Source: a bacterium (GTDB taxonomy: Bacteria > Krumholzibacteriota > Krumholzibacteriia > LZORAL124-64-63). From it: DNA of 64,000 nt. Within the stretch, counting starts at the first letter, position 1. Every line of letters starts with the position of its first letter. The stretch spans positions 248,001 to 312,000 of the forward strand of contig JADJYS010000001.1 of the NCBI GenBank assembly GCA_016719645.1. Reading direction: 5' to 3'. Of this stretch, positions 9,620-21,600 are shown piece after piece. The notes beneath the pieces are model-generated. The model was not told the origin of the DNA and made no database searches. It saw only the letters and a program-made list of their open reading frames with translations. The position numbers and the translations under genes were made by a program.

Positions 9620-10965
9620 AGAAGGTGCTGGTCCTGGGCGCGGGCATGGTGGCCCGGCCGCTGGTGCGCTACCTCCTGGACCGCGGCTTCGGCGTGACCC
9701 AGGGCGACCTCGCGCCGGAGCGCGCGTCGGCGATGATCGACGGCCACCCCCACGGGCGCGCGCTGGCCGTGGACGTGGGCGACGCCGCCGCGGTGGCGTC
9801 GCTGGTGGCCGAGCACGACCTGACGGTCAGCCTGGCGCCGCCGCCGTTCCACCCGGCCGTGGCGCGCCTCTGCGTGGAGGCCGGCCGCCACATGGCCACC
9901 GCCTCCTACGTGGCGCCGGAGATGGCGGCCCTGGACGCCGCCGCCCGCGCCAGGGGCGTGCTGCTGCTCAACGAGATCGGCGTGGACCCCGGCATCGACC
10001 ACATGTCCGCCATGCGCGTCATCGACGGCGTGCGCGCCCGCGGCGGGCGCCTGCTCTCGTTCCGCTCCTACTGCGGCGGCCTGCCGGCGCCCGAGGCCAA
10101 CGACAACCCCTTCGGCTACAAGTTCTCCTGGGCGCCCCGCGGCGTGCTGATGGCCGGCCGCAACGACGCCCACTACCTGTCCCACGGCGCGCTCGTGACG
10201 GTGCCGGGGGCGCGGCTGTTCCGCGACATGCACCTGCTGCACGTCGAGGGGGCGGGCGACTTCGAGGCCTACCCCAACCGCGACTCGATCTCCTACATCG
10301 ACATCTACGGCCTGCAGGGCATCCGCACCATGTTCCGCGGCACGCTGCGCAACCCCGGCTGGTGCGACTGCCTGCACCACTACGGGCGCCTCGGGCTGCT
10401 CGACCTCGAGCCGGCGGACCTCGCCGGCGCGACGGCGGCGGACCTGCTGCGCCGCCTGGCCGGGGGCGCGCCGGGGGAGGCCGCCGACGCGGCGGTCGCC
10501 CGCCGGCTGGGCCTGTGCCGCGACGCCCTGCCGGTCGCGAACCTGCGCTGGCTGGGGCTCTGCGACGAGACGCCCCTGGCCCGCGAGCGCGGCTGCCCGC
10601 TGGACGTGCTGGGCGACGCCATGCTGGCGAAGCTGGTCTACGCGCCGGGCGAGCGCGACATGATCGCGATGAAGCACGAGTTCGTGGCGGCCCTGCCCGA
10701 CGGCGGCCGCGAGATGATCACCTCCAGCCTGGTCGCCTTCGGCGAGCCCGGCGGCGACTCGGCGATGGCCCGCACGGTCTCGCTGCCGCTGGCCGTCGCG
10801 GTGCGCCTGACGCTGGAGGGCGTGATCGCGGCCCGCGGCGTCGCGCGGCCGGTGACCGCCGACTTCTACGGGCCGATCCTCGAGGAATTGGCGAATCTCG
10901 GCATCGTCTGCCGGGAGGAGACGGTGTGGACAGAGCGGGATTCCGGACACCAGGGAGGCGAGTGA
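9616..10965 (+). CDS. Saccharopine dehydrogenase (glutamate-forming half)
   Basis: A 449-residue enzyme of the saccharopine dehydrogenase family. The Rossmann start MKKVLVLGAGMVARPLVRYL is followed by LTVSLAPPPFHPAVARLCVE, HMATASYVAPEM, LLLNEIGVDPGIDHMSAMR and FRSYCGGLPAPEANDNPFGYKFSW, all diagnostic of the saccharopine-splitting domain of AASS/Lys9. It is expected to oxidise saccharopine to glutamate plus 2-aminoadipate 6-semialdehyde. ATG 9616 overlaps the upstream stop; the next gene starts 2 bases after its stop. Confidence 0.9.
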   Translation: MKKVLVLGAGMVARPLVRYLLDRGFGVTQGDLAPERASAMIDGHPHGRALAVDVGDAAAVASLVAEHDLTVSLAPPPFHPAVARLCVEAGRHMATASYVAPEMAALDAAARARGVLLLNEIGVDPGIDHMSAMRVIDGVRARGGRLLSFRSYCGGLPAPEANDNPFGYKFSWAPRGVLMAGRNDAHYLSHGALVTVPGARLFRDMHLLHVEGAGDFEAYPNRDSISYIDIYGLQGIRTMFRGTLRNPGWCDCLHHYGRLGLLDLEPADLAGATAADLLRRLAGGAPGEAADAAVARRLGLCRDALPVANLRWLGLCDETPLARERGCPLDVLGDAMLAKLVYAPGERDMIAMKHEFVAALPDGGREMITSSLVAFGEPGGDSAMARTVSLPLAVAVRLTLEGVIAARGVARPVTADFYGPILEELANLGIVCREETVWTERDSGHQGGE

Positions 10966-10967
10966 CC

Positions 10968-12512
10968 ATGGCGACGCGTCAGCAGGTGAACAGGATCTTC
11001 AAGGCGCTGGATCTCGGGCGCGAGCTCAAGGGCGCCAACGCCGGCGGCGAGTGGTTCGCCGACAGCGGCGATTTCCTGGACGTCGTGGACCCGACGACCG
11101 GCGCGGTGATCGCGCGCGTGGAGCAGGCCTCCGCGAAGGACTACGAGAAGCTGATGCGCAAGGCCGAGGCGGCCTTCGTCCTCTGGCGCGAGGTGCCCGC
11201 GCCGCGGCGCGGCGAGATCGTGCGGCAGCTGGGCGAGGCGCTGCGCGCGAAGAAGGAGGCGCTCGGGCAGCTGGTCTCCCTCGAGATGGGCAAGATCCTC
11301 ACCGAGGGCCTGGGCGAGGTCCAGGAGATGATCGACATCTGCGACTACGCCGTCGGCCAGAGCCGCATGCTCAGCGGCCCCACGCTGCAGAGCGAGCGCC
11401 CCCGCCACCGCATGATGGAGCAGTGGCACCCGCTGGGCGTGATCGGCGTGATCACCGCCTTCAACTTCCCGGTCGCGGTCTGGGCCTGGAACAACGCGCT
11501 GGCCTGGGTCTGCGGCGACGTCGCCGTCTGGAAGCCCTCCAGCAAGACGCCCCTGTGCGCCATCGCCTGCCAGAACATCGCCAACGAGGTGTTCCGCCGC
11601 AACGGCGTGCCGCAGGGCGTGTCCTGCGCGGTGATCGGGCGCGGCGCGGTCATCGGCGAGCGGCTGGTCGCGGACGCGCGCGTGCCGCTGATCTCGGCCA
11701 CCGGCAGCACCCGCATGGGCAAGCGCATCGGCGCCGTGGTCGGCGAGCGCCTCGGCCGCACCATCCTGGAGCTGGGCGGCAACAACGCGCTGGTCATCTC
11801 CGAGAAGGCCGACCTGACCTGCGCCCTGGCCAGCGCCTTCTTCGGCGCCGTGGGCACCGCCGGCCAGCGCTGCACCTCGACCCGCCGCCTGATCATCCAC
11901 GAGTCGATCTACGACGTGTTCCTCAAGAAGCTCGTCGCCAACTACAAGAAGGTGCGCGTCGGCGACCCCCTGGACCCCGCGACGCTGATGGGCCCGCTGA
12001 TCGACGAGGGCGCCGTGGCCGACTACGAGGCGGCCATCAAGGCGGCCAAGGCGCAGGGCGGCCGCGTCGTCTACGGCGGCAAGGCGCTGGACCCGCCGTT
12101 CGGCCACCGGACCTTCGTGCTGCCGACGATCGTCGAGATCGCCAACGACGCGCCGATCGTGCAGGCCGAGACCTTCGCGCCCATCGTCTACGTCATGAAG
12201 TACCGGACCCTGGCGGAGGCGCTGGCCCTGCACAACGGCGTGCCGCAGGGGCTGTCGTCGGGGATCTTCACCGACAGCGTGGCCGAGGCCGAGGCGTTCA
12301 CCAGCTACCGCGGCTCGGACTGCGGCATCGCCAACGTGAACATCGGCACCTCGGGCGCGGAGATCGGCGGCGCCTTCGGCGGCGAGAAGGAGACCGGCGG
12401 CGGCCGCGAGTCGGGCTCCGACTGCTGGAAGAGCTACATGCGCCGGCAGACCAACACGATCAACTGGGGCGGCGAGGTCCACCTGGCGCAAGGAGTCGAG
12501 TTCCATCCCTGA
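10968..12512 (+). CDS. Aldehyde dehydrogenase, ALDH7/antiquitin type (alpha-aminoadipic semialdehyde dehydrogenase)
   Basis: A 514-residue NAD-dependent aldehyde dehydrogenase. Visible are FNFPVAVWAWNNALAWVCGD, WKPSSKTPL, the general-base Glu in LELGGNNALV and the nucleophile Cys in AGQRCTSTRRLI; NVNIGTSGAEIGGAFGGEK is characteristic of ALDH7. With the two preceding genes it completes lysine to 2-aminoadipate via saccharopine. ATG 10968 follows GGGAGG at 10953-10958. It is separated by only 34 bases from the first PPDK-N gene, so the operon may continue. Confidence 0.92.
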   Translation: MATRQQVNRIFKALDLGRELKGANAGGEWFADSGDFLDVVDPTTGAVIARVEQASAKDYEKLMRKAEAAFVLWREVPAPRRGEIVRQLGEALRAKKEALGQLVSLEMGKILTEGLGEVQEMIDICDYAVGQSRMLSGPTLQSERPRHRMMEQWHPLGVIGVITAFNFPVAVWAWNNALAWVCGDVAVWKPSSKTPLCAIACQNIANEVFRRNGVPQGVSCAVIGRGAVIGERLVADARVPLISATGSTRMGKRIGAVVGERLGRTILELGGNNALVISEKADLTCALASAFFGAVGTAGQRCTSTRRLIIHESIYDVFLKKLVANYKKVRVGDPLDPATLMGPLIDEGAVADYEAAIKAAKAQGGRVVYGGKALDPPFGHRTFVLPTIVEIANDAPIVQAETFAPIVYVMKYRTLAEALALHNGVPQGLSSGIFTDSVAEAEAFTSYRGSDCGIANVNIGTSGAEIGGAFGGEKETGGGRESGSDCWKSYMRRQTNTINWGGEVHLAQGVEFHP

Positions 12513-12546
12513 CCGGGACGACGGGCGGCGCAACACGGAGGCGACG

Positions 12547-15543
12547 ATGGCGACACGGGCCTCGCGCGACCAGGCCCTCGAGGAGGCCTGGTCCCGCCTC
12601 AAGGACAGCAGCTACGACCGCGAGGCCGGCTTCGAGCAGCTGATCAAGCGCCGCGTCCGCAACATCCTGCTCGTGGCCAGCCTCTACGACGCCTTCACCC
12701 TGGAGGAGGGCGGCCGCCTGACCGAGGTCATGCTGGCGGAGTACCGCGAGCTGAACCTCAGCGCGGCGCCCCAGATCCGGCGCGCCATCGGCGGGGAGGA
12801 GGCGCTCGCGCTGCTGGGCGCCAGCGACTACGACCTGCTGCTGACCATGACCCGCCTCGGGGACATGGACGCCTGCGCCCTGGCCCGCCGGGCCAAGGCG
12901 ATCAAGCCCGAGCTGCCGGTCGTCGTGCTGGGCTACAACGACCGCGAGCTGGAGGCGCTCGCCGACCGGGACGCCGGGGCCGTCGACCGCTCCTTCATCT
13001 GGACCGGCGACGTGCGGCTCCTGCTGGCCATCGTCAAGCAGGTCGAGGACCGCTGGAACGTGGACGACGACACGCGCACCAGCGACGTGCGCTGCATCCT
13101 GCTGGTCGAGGACTCGGTCCGCTTCTACTCGGCCTACCTGCCCATGCTCTACACCGAGGTCATGCGGCAGACCCAGGAGCTGATGGCCGACAGCGTCAAC
13201 CTGTCGCAGAAGCTCCTGCGCATGCGGGCCCGCCCCAAGATCCTCTTCGCCACCGATTTCGAGCAGGCGCTCGACCTCTACGGCCGCTACCGGGAGTACC
13301 TGCTCGGCGCCGTCTGCGACGCCCGCTTCCCCTGGGCCGGGGAGCTGCGCGCCGACGCGGGGATCGAGCTGGTGCGGCGCCTGAAGCGGGACGACCCCCT
13401 GCTGCCGGTGGTGATCCAGTCGTCGGAACCCGACGGCCGCGACGCCGCGGCGGCGGCCGGCGCCCTGTTCCTGGACAAGCAGTCGCCCAGCCTGCTGATG
13501 GAGCTGCGCGCCTTCATGCGCGACCAGTTCGGCTTCGGCGACTTCGTGTTCCGCCTGCCCGACGGCACCGAGGTGGGGCGCGCCCACAACTCGCGGTCGC
13601 TGCTGCGCGAGATCGCCGCCGCGCCCGACGAGTCGCTGCTGTTCCACGCGCGGCACGACCACTTCTCCAACTGGTTCCGCGCGCGCACCAAGTTCGCCCT
13701 GGCCAACCTGATCAAGCCGCTGAAGGCGAGCCAGTTCGCCTCGGCGGGCGAGCTGCGCGAGTTCCTGATCGAGACGGTCGGCTGGTACCGCGAGCAGTCG
13801 CGGCGCGGCGTGATCGCGGACTTCTCGCGGCGCGAGTTCGACGCGGCCGGCGGCTTCACGCGCCTCGGCACCGGCTCGCTCGGCGGCAAGGCCCGCGGCC
13901 TGGCCTTCATGGACCACGTCCTGAGCCGCTACGGCATCGGCGACCAGTTCCCGGGGCTGCGGCTGCGGGTGCCCCCGACCGCGGTCGTCGCCACCGACGT
14001 CTTCGACGCCTTCCTGGACCAGGGCCGGCTGCGCGAGCTGGCCCTGCACACCGACGACGACGAGGCGGTCGCCGCGGCCTTCCTGGCCGCGGACCTGCCC
14101 GTGCCCATCCGCGACGACCTGCGCATCTTCCTGGACCAGGTGCGCTACCCGCTCGCGGTGCGCTCGTCCAGCCAGCTCGAGGACGCGCAGCACCAGCCCT
14201 TCGCGGGCGTCTACAAGACCTACATGATCCCCAACTCGCACCCCGATCCGGCGGTGCGGCTCGACCAGCTATGTCACACCATCAAGCTGGTTTACGCCTC
14301 GACCTTCACGCGCGGCGCGAAGACCTACCTGGCCGCCACGAGCAACCGGGTGGAGGAGGAGAAGATGGGGGTGATCATCCAGCAGGTGGTCGGCCGGCGC
14401 CACGAGCACTGGGTGTACCCCGATTTCGCCGGCGTGGCCCACTCGACCAACCACTACCCGACGGACGCGATGCGCCCCGAGGACGGCGTCGCGCTGGTGG
14501 CCCTGGGCCTGGGCCGCACCGTGGTCGAGGGCGGCCAGTGCCTGCGCTTCTCGCCGCGCGCGCCGCGCCGCCTCTACCAGTTCTCGACCATCGGCGACAC
14601 GCTGGCCAACAGCCAGCGCACCTTCCAGGCCCTGGACGTCGGCGACCCCGACGCCTACCCGACGCTGCGCGAGGACGCCAACGTCGAGGCGCTCGAGCTC
14701 GACGTCGCCGAGCGGCACGGCACCCTGCACGCCGTGGGCTCGGTCTACGATCCCGAGAACGACGCCGTCTACGACGGGATCGGGCGGGCGGGGCCCCGCC
14801 TGGTCACCTTCGCGCACGTGCTGAAGGCGGACCTCTACCCGCTGGCCGACGTGCTCGCCTTCCTGCTGGAGCTGGGGCGGCGCTGCATGAGCTGCGCCGT
14901 GGAGCTGGAGTTCGCGGCGAACCTGCCGTCCGGCGGCGAGCCGGCGGAGTTCGGCCTGCTGCAGATCCGGCCGCTGGCCGCCGAGATGGCGTCGCCGCGC
15001 ATCCCCGACGGGATGGCGGCGCGCGCCGACGTCGTGATCGCGACCGACGTGGCGCTGGGCAACGGGACCTACGACGACATCCACGACGTGGTGCTGGTGG
15101 ACCCCGGCCGCTTCGACCGCGGCTGCACGCCGGCGATCGCGGAGGAGGTCGGCGAGCTGGACCGGCGCCTGCGCGCCGAGGGCCGGCCCTACCTGCTGGT
15201 GGGGCCCGGCCGCTGGGGCTCGAGCGACCGCTGGCTGGGCGTGCCGGTCACGTGGTCGCAGATCTCCGGCGCGGCGGTGATCGTCGAGACCGACCTCGAC
15301 GACTTCCGCGTGACCCCGAGCCAGGGGACGCACTTCTTCCAGAACCTGACGTCGTTCCGGGTCGGGTACCTGACCGTCAACGCCAGCAGCGGCGGCGGCA
15401 AGATCGACTGGGACTGGCTGCTCGGCCAGGCGCCCGCCGCGCGCTCGGCCCACCTCAGCCACCTGCACCTCGAGGCCCCCCTGCAGGTGCTGATCGACGG
15501 GCGTTCCCGCCGCGGCGTGGTGCTGCGGCCGCAGTCCGCCTGA
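12547..15543 (+). CDS. Tandem receiver domains fused to a PPDK-N (PEP synthase-like ATP-grasp) domain
   Basis: A 998-residue cytoplasmic protein. Residues 35-165 look like a degenerate response-regulator receiver (RNILLVASLYDAF; a Thr where the phospho-Asp is expected). Residues 178-325 form a second receiver that keeps the acidic pair (CILLVEDSV), a phospho-Asp candidate (AVCDARFP), the Ser/Thr site (VVIQSSE) and the Lys (LFLDKQ). Residues 430-800 are a PPDK-N domain (GSLGGKARGLAFM, VRSSSQLEDAQHQPFAGVY, EEKMGVIIQQVVG, ending QIRPLAAEMA). The tail holds PYLLVGPGRWGSS and SQGTHFFQNLTSFRVGYL, shared with two neighbouring paralogues. There is no swivelling His domain and no PEP/pyruvate barrel, so it is not a PEP synthase; phosphoryl transfer to an unknown acceptor is inferred. 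ATG 12547 has GGAGG at its ribosome site. Confidence 0.82.
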   Translation: MATRASRDQALEEAWSRLKDSSYDREAGFEQLIKRRVRNILLVASLYDAFTLEEGGRLTEVMLAEYRELNLSAAPQIRRAIGGEEALALLGASDYDLLLTMTRLGDMDACALARRAKAIKPELPVVVLGYNDRELEALADRDAGAVDRSFIWTGDVRLLLAIVKQVEDRWNVDDDTRTSDVRCILLVEDSVRFYSAYLPMLYTEVMRQTQELMADSVNLSQKLLRMRARPKILFATDFEQALDLYGRYREYLLGAVCDARFPWAGELRADAGIELVRRLKRDDPLLPVVIQSSEPDGRDAAAAAGALFLDKQSPSLLMELRAFMRDQFGFGDFVFRLPDGTEVGRAHNSRSLLREIAAAPDESLLFHARHDHFSNWFRARTKFALANLIKPLKASQFASAGELREFLIETVGWYREQSRRGVIADFSRREFDAAGGFTRLGTGSLGGKARGLAFMDHVLSRYGIGDQFPGLRLRVPPTAVVATDVFDAFLDQGRLRELALHTDDDEAVAAAFLAADLPVPIRDDLRIFLDQVRYPLAVRSSSQLEDAQHQPFAGVYKTYMIPNSHPDPAVRLDQLCHTIKLVYASTFTRGAKTYLAATSNRVEEEKMGVIIQQVVGRRHEHWVYPDFAGVAHSTNHYPTDAMRPEDGVALVALGLGRTVVEGGQCLRFSPRAPRRLYQFSTIGDTLANSQRTFQALDVGDPDAYPTLREDANVEALELDVAERHGTLHAVGSVYDPENDAVYDGIGRAGPRLVTFAHVLKADLYPLADVLAFLLELGRRCMSCAVELEFAANLPSGGEPAEFGLLQIRPLAAEMASPRIPDGMAARADVVIATDVALGNGTYDDIHDVVLVDPGRFDRGCTPAIAEEVGELDRRLRAEGRPYLLVGPGRWGSSDRWLGVPVTWSQISGAAVIVETDLDDFRVTPSQGTHFFQNLTSFRVGYLTVNASSGGGKIDWDWLLGQAPAARSAHLSHLHLEAPLQVLIDGRSRRGVVLRPQSA

Positions 15544-15590
15544 CCCCGGCCCCCGGGAGCCGGGGCGGCGAACCAACCACGAGGTGTGCG

Positions 15591-16880
<1,290 letters not shown>

Positions 16881-16905
16881 CCCGCAGGACCGGGAGGGGA
16901 ACGAC

Positions 16906-18648
16906 GTGACGATGGTCCCCCGCGACGCCGTGCCCGCCTTCGACCGCCGCTTCTTCGACGGCGCCGACGCCGTGTCGCGCATCGGGGAGGGGGAGCTCGG
17001 CGGCAAGGCGGCCAGCCTGGTGCTCATGGCGCGGGACATCCTCGGCCGCTTCGACGGCGCCGCGTGCCCCGGCATCCGGGTCGACGTGCCGCGCCTGGTG
17101 GTCCTGACCACCGACGTCTTCCGCGCCTTCGTGGACCAGAACGACCTGGCGGACGCGGTCTACGGCGGCGCCCCCGACGACCGCATCGCCCACGCCTGCC
17201 AGCGCGCGGAGCTGCCGGCCCAGTTCGTGGGCGACCTGCGCGCCCTGGTCGAGGGCGTGCACTCGCCGCTGGCGGTGCGCTCCTCCAGCCTGCTGGAGGA
17301 CGCGCTGGCGCACCCCTTCGCCGGCGTCTACGCCACCAAGATGATCCCCAACAACCAGCACGACCCGGACACGCGCTTCCGCAAGCTGGTCGAGGCGGTC
17401 AAGTTCGTCATCGCCTCGACCTTCTTCCGCCAGCCGCGCGACTACATGCGCTCGATCGAGCGCGACCCGCGCGAGGAGGCGATGGCGGTCGTGGTGCAGG
17501 AGGTCGTGGGGCTGCGCCGCGGCGACCTCTTCTACCCGTCCCTCTCGGGGGTCGGCCGCTCCTACAGCTACTACCCCATCGGCCGCGCGCGCCCCGAGGA
17601 CGGCGTCGTCAACCTGGCGCTCGGCCTGGGCAAGGCGATCGTCGACGGCGGTCTGACCTGGTCCTACTCGCCGGCCCGGCCGCGCGTCGGCCCGCCCTTC
17701 AACGGCCTGGGCGACATGGTCAAGAACACCCAGACCTCGTTCTGGGGCGTGAACATGGGGACGCCGCCGCCGCCCGACCCGGTGCGCGAGACCGAGTTCC
17801 TGGTGCAGGCGGACCTGGCCCGCGCGGAGGCCGACGGCTCCCTGGACCACCTGGTGTCCACCTTCGACCCGGCCAGCAACCGCCTGCGCTGCGGCCTGCT
17901 GCCCGGCGGCGCGCGCGTGCTGGACTTCTCGCCCATCCTGGACGCCGGGGTGCTGCCGCTGAACGCGGCGGTGAAGCAGCTGCTGGGGCTCGCCAAGGCG
18001 GCCCTCGGCGCCGACGTCGAGATCGAGTTCGCGCTGACCTTCGGCCAGGGCGGCGAGCCCGCGCGGCTGGGGCTGCTGCAGGCGCGGCCGATGCAGGTGG
18101 CCGTCGGCGAGGTGGCCGTCGGGCAGGACGAGCTGGACGGCCCCGGGGTCCTGCTGGCCTCCGAGATCGTGCTGGGGCACGGCGCCCGCAGCGACCTGCA
18201 GGACGTCGTCTACGTGAAGCCCGCCGTCTTCGAGGCCCGCCACACGCCGCGCATCGCCGCGGAGCTGGAGCGCATCAACGTCGCCCTGCAGGCCGAGCGG
18301 CGGCCCTACCTGCTGATCGGCTTCGGGCGCTGGGGCAGCTCCGACCCCTGGCTGGGCGTGCCGGTCGACTGGAGCCAGATCTCGCAGGCCCGCTGCCTGG
18401 TGGAGGCCACCCTGCCGGACATGAGCCCCGACCTGAGCCAGGGCTCCCACTTCTTCCACAACCTGATCAGCTTCGGCGTGCAGTACCTGTCGGTGCCGCA
18501 CACCGGCGGCCGGGCCGTCGACTGGGCCTGGCTGGACGCGCTCCCGGCCGAGCACGAGGGCGACCTCGTGCGCCACGTCCGCACCCCGCGCCCGCTGGAC
18601 GTCCGCGTCGACGGGCGCGCCCGCAGGGGAGTGATCCGCCATGACTGA
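16906..18648 (+). CDS. Stand-alone PPDK-N (PEP synthase-like ATP-grasp) protein
   Basis: A 580-residue paralogue of the PPDK-N part of its neighbours, without a sensory N-terminus. Residues 25-45 hold GEGELGGKAASLVLMARD, followed by VRSSSLLEDALAHPFAGVY, EEAMAVVVQEVVGLRRGD, ALGLGKAIVDGG and GLLQARPMQ, then the shared tail PYLLIGFGRWGSSDPWLGVP and SQGSHFFHNLISFGVQYLSV. It lacks the catalytic His domain and the barrel of true PEP synthase. GTG 16906 is chosen because GGGAGGGG sits 8 bases away; ATG 16912 is too far. Its last 8 bases overlap the start of the next paralogue, so the two are translationally coupled and probably made in fixed ratio. Confidence 0.82.
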   Translation: MTMVPRDAVPAFDRRFFDGADAVSRIGEGELGGKAASLVLMARDILGRFDGAACPGIRVDVPRLVVLTTDVFRAFVDQNDLADAVYGGAPDDRIAHACQRAELPAQFVGDLRALVEGVHSPLAVRSSSLLEDALAHPFAGVYATKMIPNNQHDPDTRFRKLVEAVKFVIASTFFRQPRDYMRSIERDPREEAMAVVVQEVVGLRRGDLFYPSLSGVGRSYSYYPIGRARPEDGVVNLALGLGKAIVDGGLTWSYSPARPRVGPPFNGLGDMVKNTQTSFWGVNMGTPPPPDPVRETEFLVQADLARAEADGSLDHLVSTFDPASNRLRCGLLPGGARVLDFSPILDAGVLPLNAAVKQLLGLAKAALGADVEIEFALTFGQGGEPARLGLLQARPMQVAVGEVAVGQDELDGPGVLLASEIVLGHGARSDLQDVVYVKPAVFEARHTPRIAAELERINVALQAERRPYLLIGFGRWGSSDPWLGVPVDWSQISQARCLVEATLPDMSPDLSQGSHFFHNLISFGVQYLSVPHTGGRAVDWAWLDALPAEHEGDLVRHVRTPRPLDVRVDGRARRGVIRHD

Positions 18649-21600
18649 CGCCCGCGACCCGACGCTCGCCCAGCTGCTGGTCTCGCTGCAGGAGCGGTCG
18701 AAGGAGCTGGACTGCCTCTACCGCATCGAGGAGCTGTTCGCGACGCAGGAGCACAGCCGGCAGGAGGTCTGCCGCGGCGTGGCCGAGGCCCTCGTCGCCG
18801 GCATGCAGTACCCGTCCATCTGCCAGGCCGAGGTGGCCTGCGACGGCCTCGTGCACCGCACCGAGAACGGCCCGCGCACGCCGTGCCACCTGCGCGCCGA
18901 GATCGTCGTGCAGGACCAGGTGGCGGGGGAGGTCTGCGTCTACTACACGGGGCAGTGCCCGGACGTGGGCGACGGCCCCTTCCTGAAGGAGGAGCAGCGC
19001 CTGCTGAAGTCGGTGGCCGACCGCCTGGCCCACTACGTCCTCTTCGAGCGCCTGCGGGACCTGCGCAAGGAGCGCGCGCACGTCCGCGAGGACGGGATCG
19101 ACGAGCCGCTGTGGCTGATGCCCATCCAGATGCTGCGCGAGTCCGACCCCCACCTCCACCAGAGCATCGCGCGCAAGCTGCTGAACCTGCTGTGCTCGAT
19201 GGGCATCGACGAGGCCCACGACATGCTCGGCCGCGTGGACTCCGTGGTCTCGGCGGAGACCGTCTCCGGCGAGGTCAACGTGCCGGGCGTCGTCCAGAAG
19301 CGCGACGAGTCCGTGCTGCTGTCGGACGCCCCGTTCTTCCTGGCCGCGCGCCACATGACCGACCACGAGATCCTGCTGAAGGTCCAGCGCTGGATCCAGG
19401 ACGACCGCGCCGGCCTCTTCCTGAAGATCCTGGACAACCCGCGCACGACCCTGCCCGAGCTGGCCGACGCGCTGCGCCGCTACCACCACCTGGTGGGCGA
19501 GGGCTCCTCGCTGCAGCCCTCGACGGTCATCAACATGCGCGTCTCGCTGGTCCGGCGCTTCCTGACCGAGCAGCTCGACTACATCCGGGTCGCCAAGGAG
19601 TTCGTGACGGTCGCCGACCTGCGCGCCCTGATCGACCGCCTGATCATGCCCGTGGACGGGACCGGCAAGCTGGGCGGCAAGGGCTCGGGCCTGCTCCTCG
19701 CGGACCGCATCCTGGCCCGCGCCTCGGGGCCGGACCGCCCCATCGGCGAGGTCCACGTGCCGCGCACCTGGTACCTGGCCTCCGACGCCACGCTGGAGTT
19801 CATCGCCCACAACGACCTCGAGGACGTCATCGAGCAGAAGTACAAGGAGATCGGCCAGGTCCGGCAGGAGTACCCCAACATCATCCAGCTCTTCAAGCAC
19901 TCGCCGCTGCCGCCGCACCTGCGCCAGGGCCTGGCCGCGGCGCTGGACGATCTGGGCGAGGTGCCGCTGATCGTGCGCAGCTCGAGCCTGCTGGAGGACC
20001 GCTTCGGCACCTCGTTCTCCGGCAAGTACAAGAGCCTGTTCCTGCCCAACCAGGGCGGGCGCGCCGAGCGCCTCGACGCCCTCTGCGACGCCATCACCGA
20101 GATCTACGCCTCGGTGTTCGGGCCCGACCCCGTCGAGTACCGCCGCGACCGCGGCCTGCTGGACTTCAGCGAGGAGATGGGGATCCTGATCCAGGAGGTG
20201 GTCGGCCGCAAGGTCGGGCGCTACTTCCTGCCGGCCTTCGCCGGGGTGGCCTTCAGCCGCAACGAGTTCCGCTGGTCGCCGCGGATCCGGCGCGACGACG
20301 GCCTGATCCGCCTGGTGCCCGGGCTGGGCACGCGCGCCGTCGACCGCGTCGGCGACGACTACCCGGTGCTGGCGGTGCCCGGCCAGCCCAACCTGCGCGT
20401 GAACGTCGAGCTCGAGGAGATCGTGCGCTACGCGCCGAACCAGATCGACGTCATCGACCTCGAGAGCAACGCCTTCGTCACGAAGTCGATCCCCGACCTG
20501 CTGCGCGAGGTGGGCGGGCGGTACCCGGGCCTGGAGCTCGTGTTCTCGAAGCTCAGCGAGGGCATGCTGCAGCAGCCGCGGCGCCTGATGTACGACCCCG
20601 CGCACGACGAGCTGGTGGCGACCTTCGACGGCCTGATCAACGGCACGCCCTTCGTGCGCCACCTGCGCAACGTGCTGGTGATCCTCGAGGAGAAGCTGGG
20701 CACGCCGGTGGACATCGAGTTCGCCCACGACGGCGAGAAGTTCTACCTGCTGCAGTGCCGGCCGCAGAGCCACACCGACGACGCCGCCCCGGCGCCGATC
20801 CCCAAGGACGTCGCGGTCAAGGACGTCCTGTTCACGGCCGACCGCCACGTCTCCAACGGCTGGCTGCCCGACGTCACCCACGTGGTCTACGTCGACCCCG
20901 ACGCCTACGCGGCGCTCGAGGACCGCGCGAGCATGCTGGCGGTGGGGCGCGCCGTGGGCGAGCTGAACAAGCTGCTGCCCAAGCGCGGCTTCATCCTCAT
21001 GGGCCCCGGCCGCTGGGGCAGCCGCGGCGACATCAAGCTGGGCGTGAGCGTGACCTACGCCGACATCAGCAACACCTCGATGCTGGTGGAGATCGCCCGG
21101 CTCAAGGGCGGCTACCTGCCCGACCTCTCCTTCGGCACCCACTTCTTCCAGGACCTGGTGGAGTCGCGCATCCGCTACCTGCCGCTCTACCCGGACCGCG
21201 ACGGGATCGTCTTCAACGAGCAGTTCCTGCTGGGGGCGCGCAACCTGCTGCCCGAGCTGCTGCCGCAGTTCGCCGCGATCGCGGGCACGCTGCGGGTGAT
21301 CGACGTGCAGGCCGAGGCCGCGGGGCGCGTGCTGCGCGTGCTGCTCAACGCCGACCTCGACGAGGCGCTGGCCTGCTTCGTGGAGCCCGGCCTCGAGCGG
21401 GGCACGGGCGCCGACGCCGCGGCCGAGCTGATCGGCAAGCCCGGCGAGGTCTGGCGCTGGCGGCTGCAGATGGCCGAGCGGATCGCGCACGACCTCGACG
21501 CGGCGCGCTACGGCGTCAAGGCGATGTACGTCTTCGGCAGCGTGAAGAACGCGACGGCCGGGCCGGGCAGCGACATCGACCTGCTGGTCCACGTCGAGGA

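Noticed and set aside
12547..15543. Annotation of the PPDK-N proteins as PEP synthase or pyruvate phosphate dikinase
   Set aside because: None of the three has the swivelling domain with the catalytic His or the PEP/pyruvate-binding barrel.
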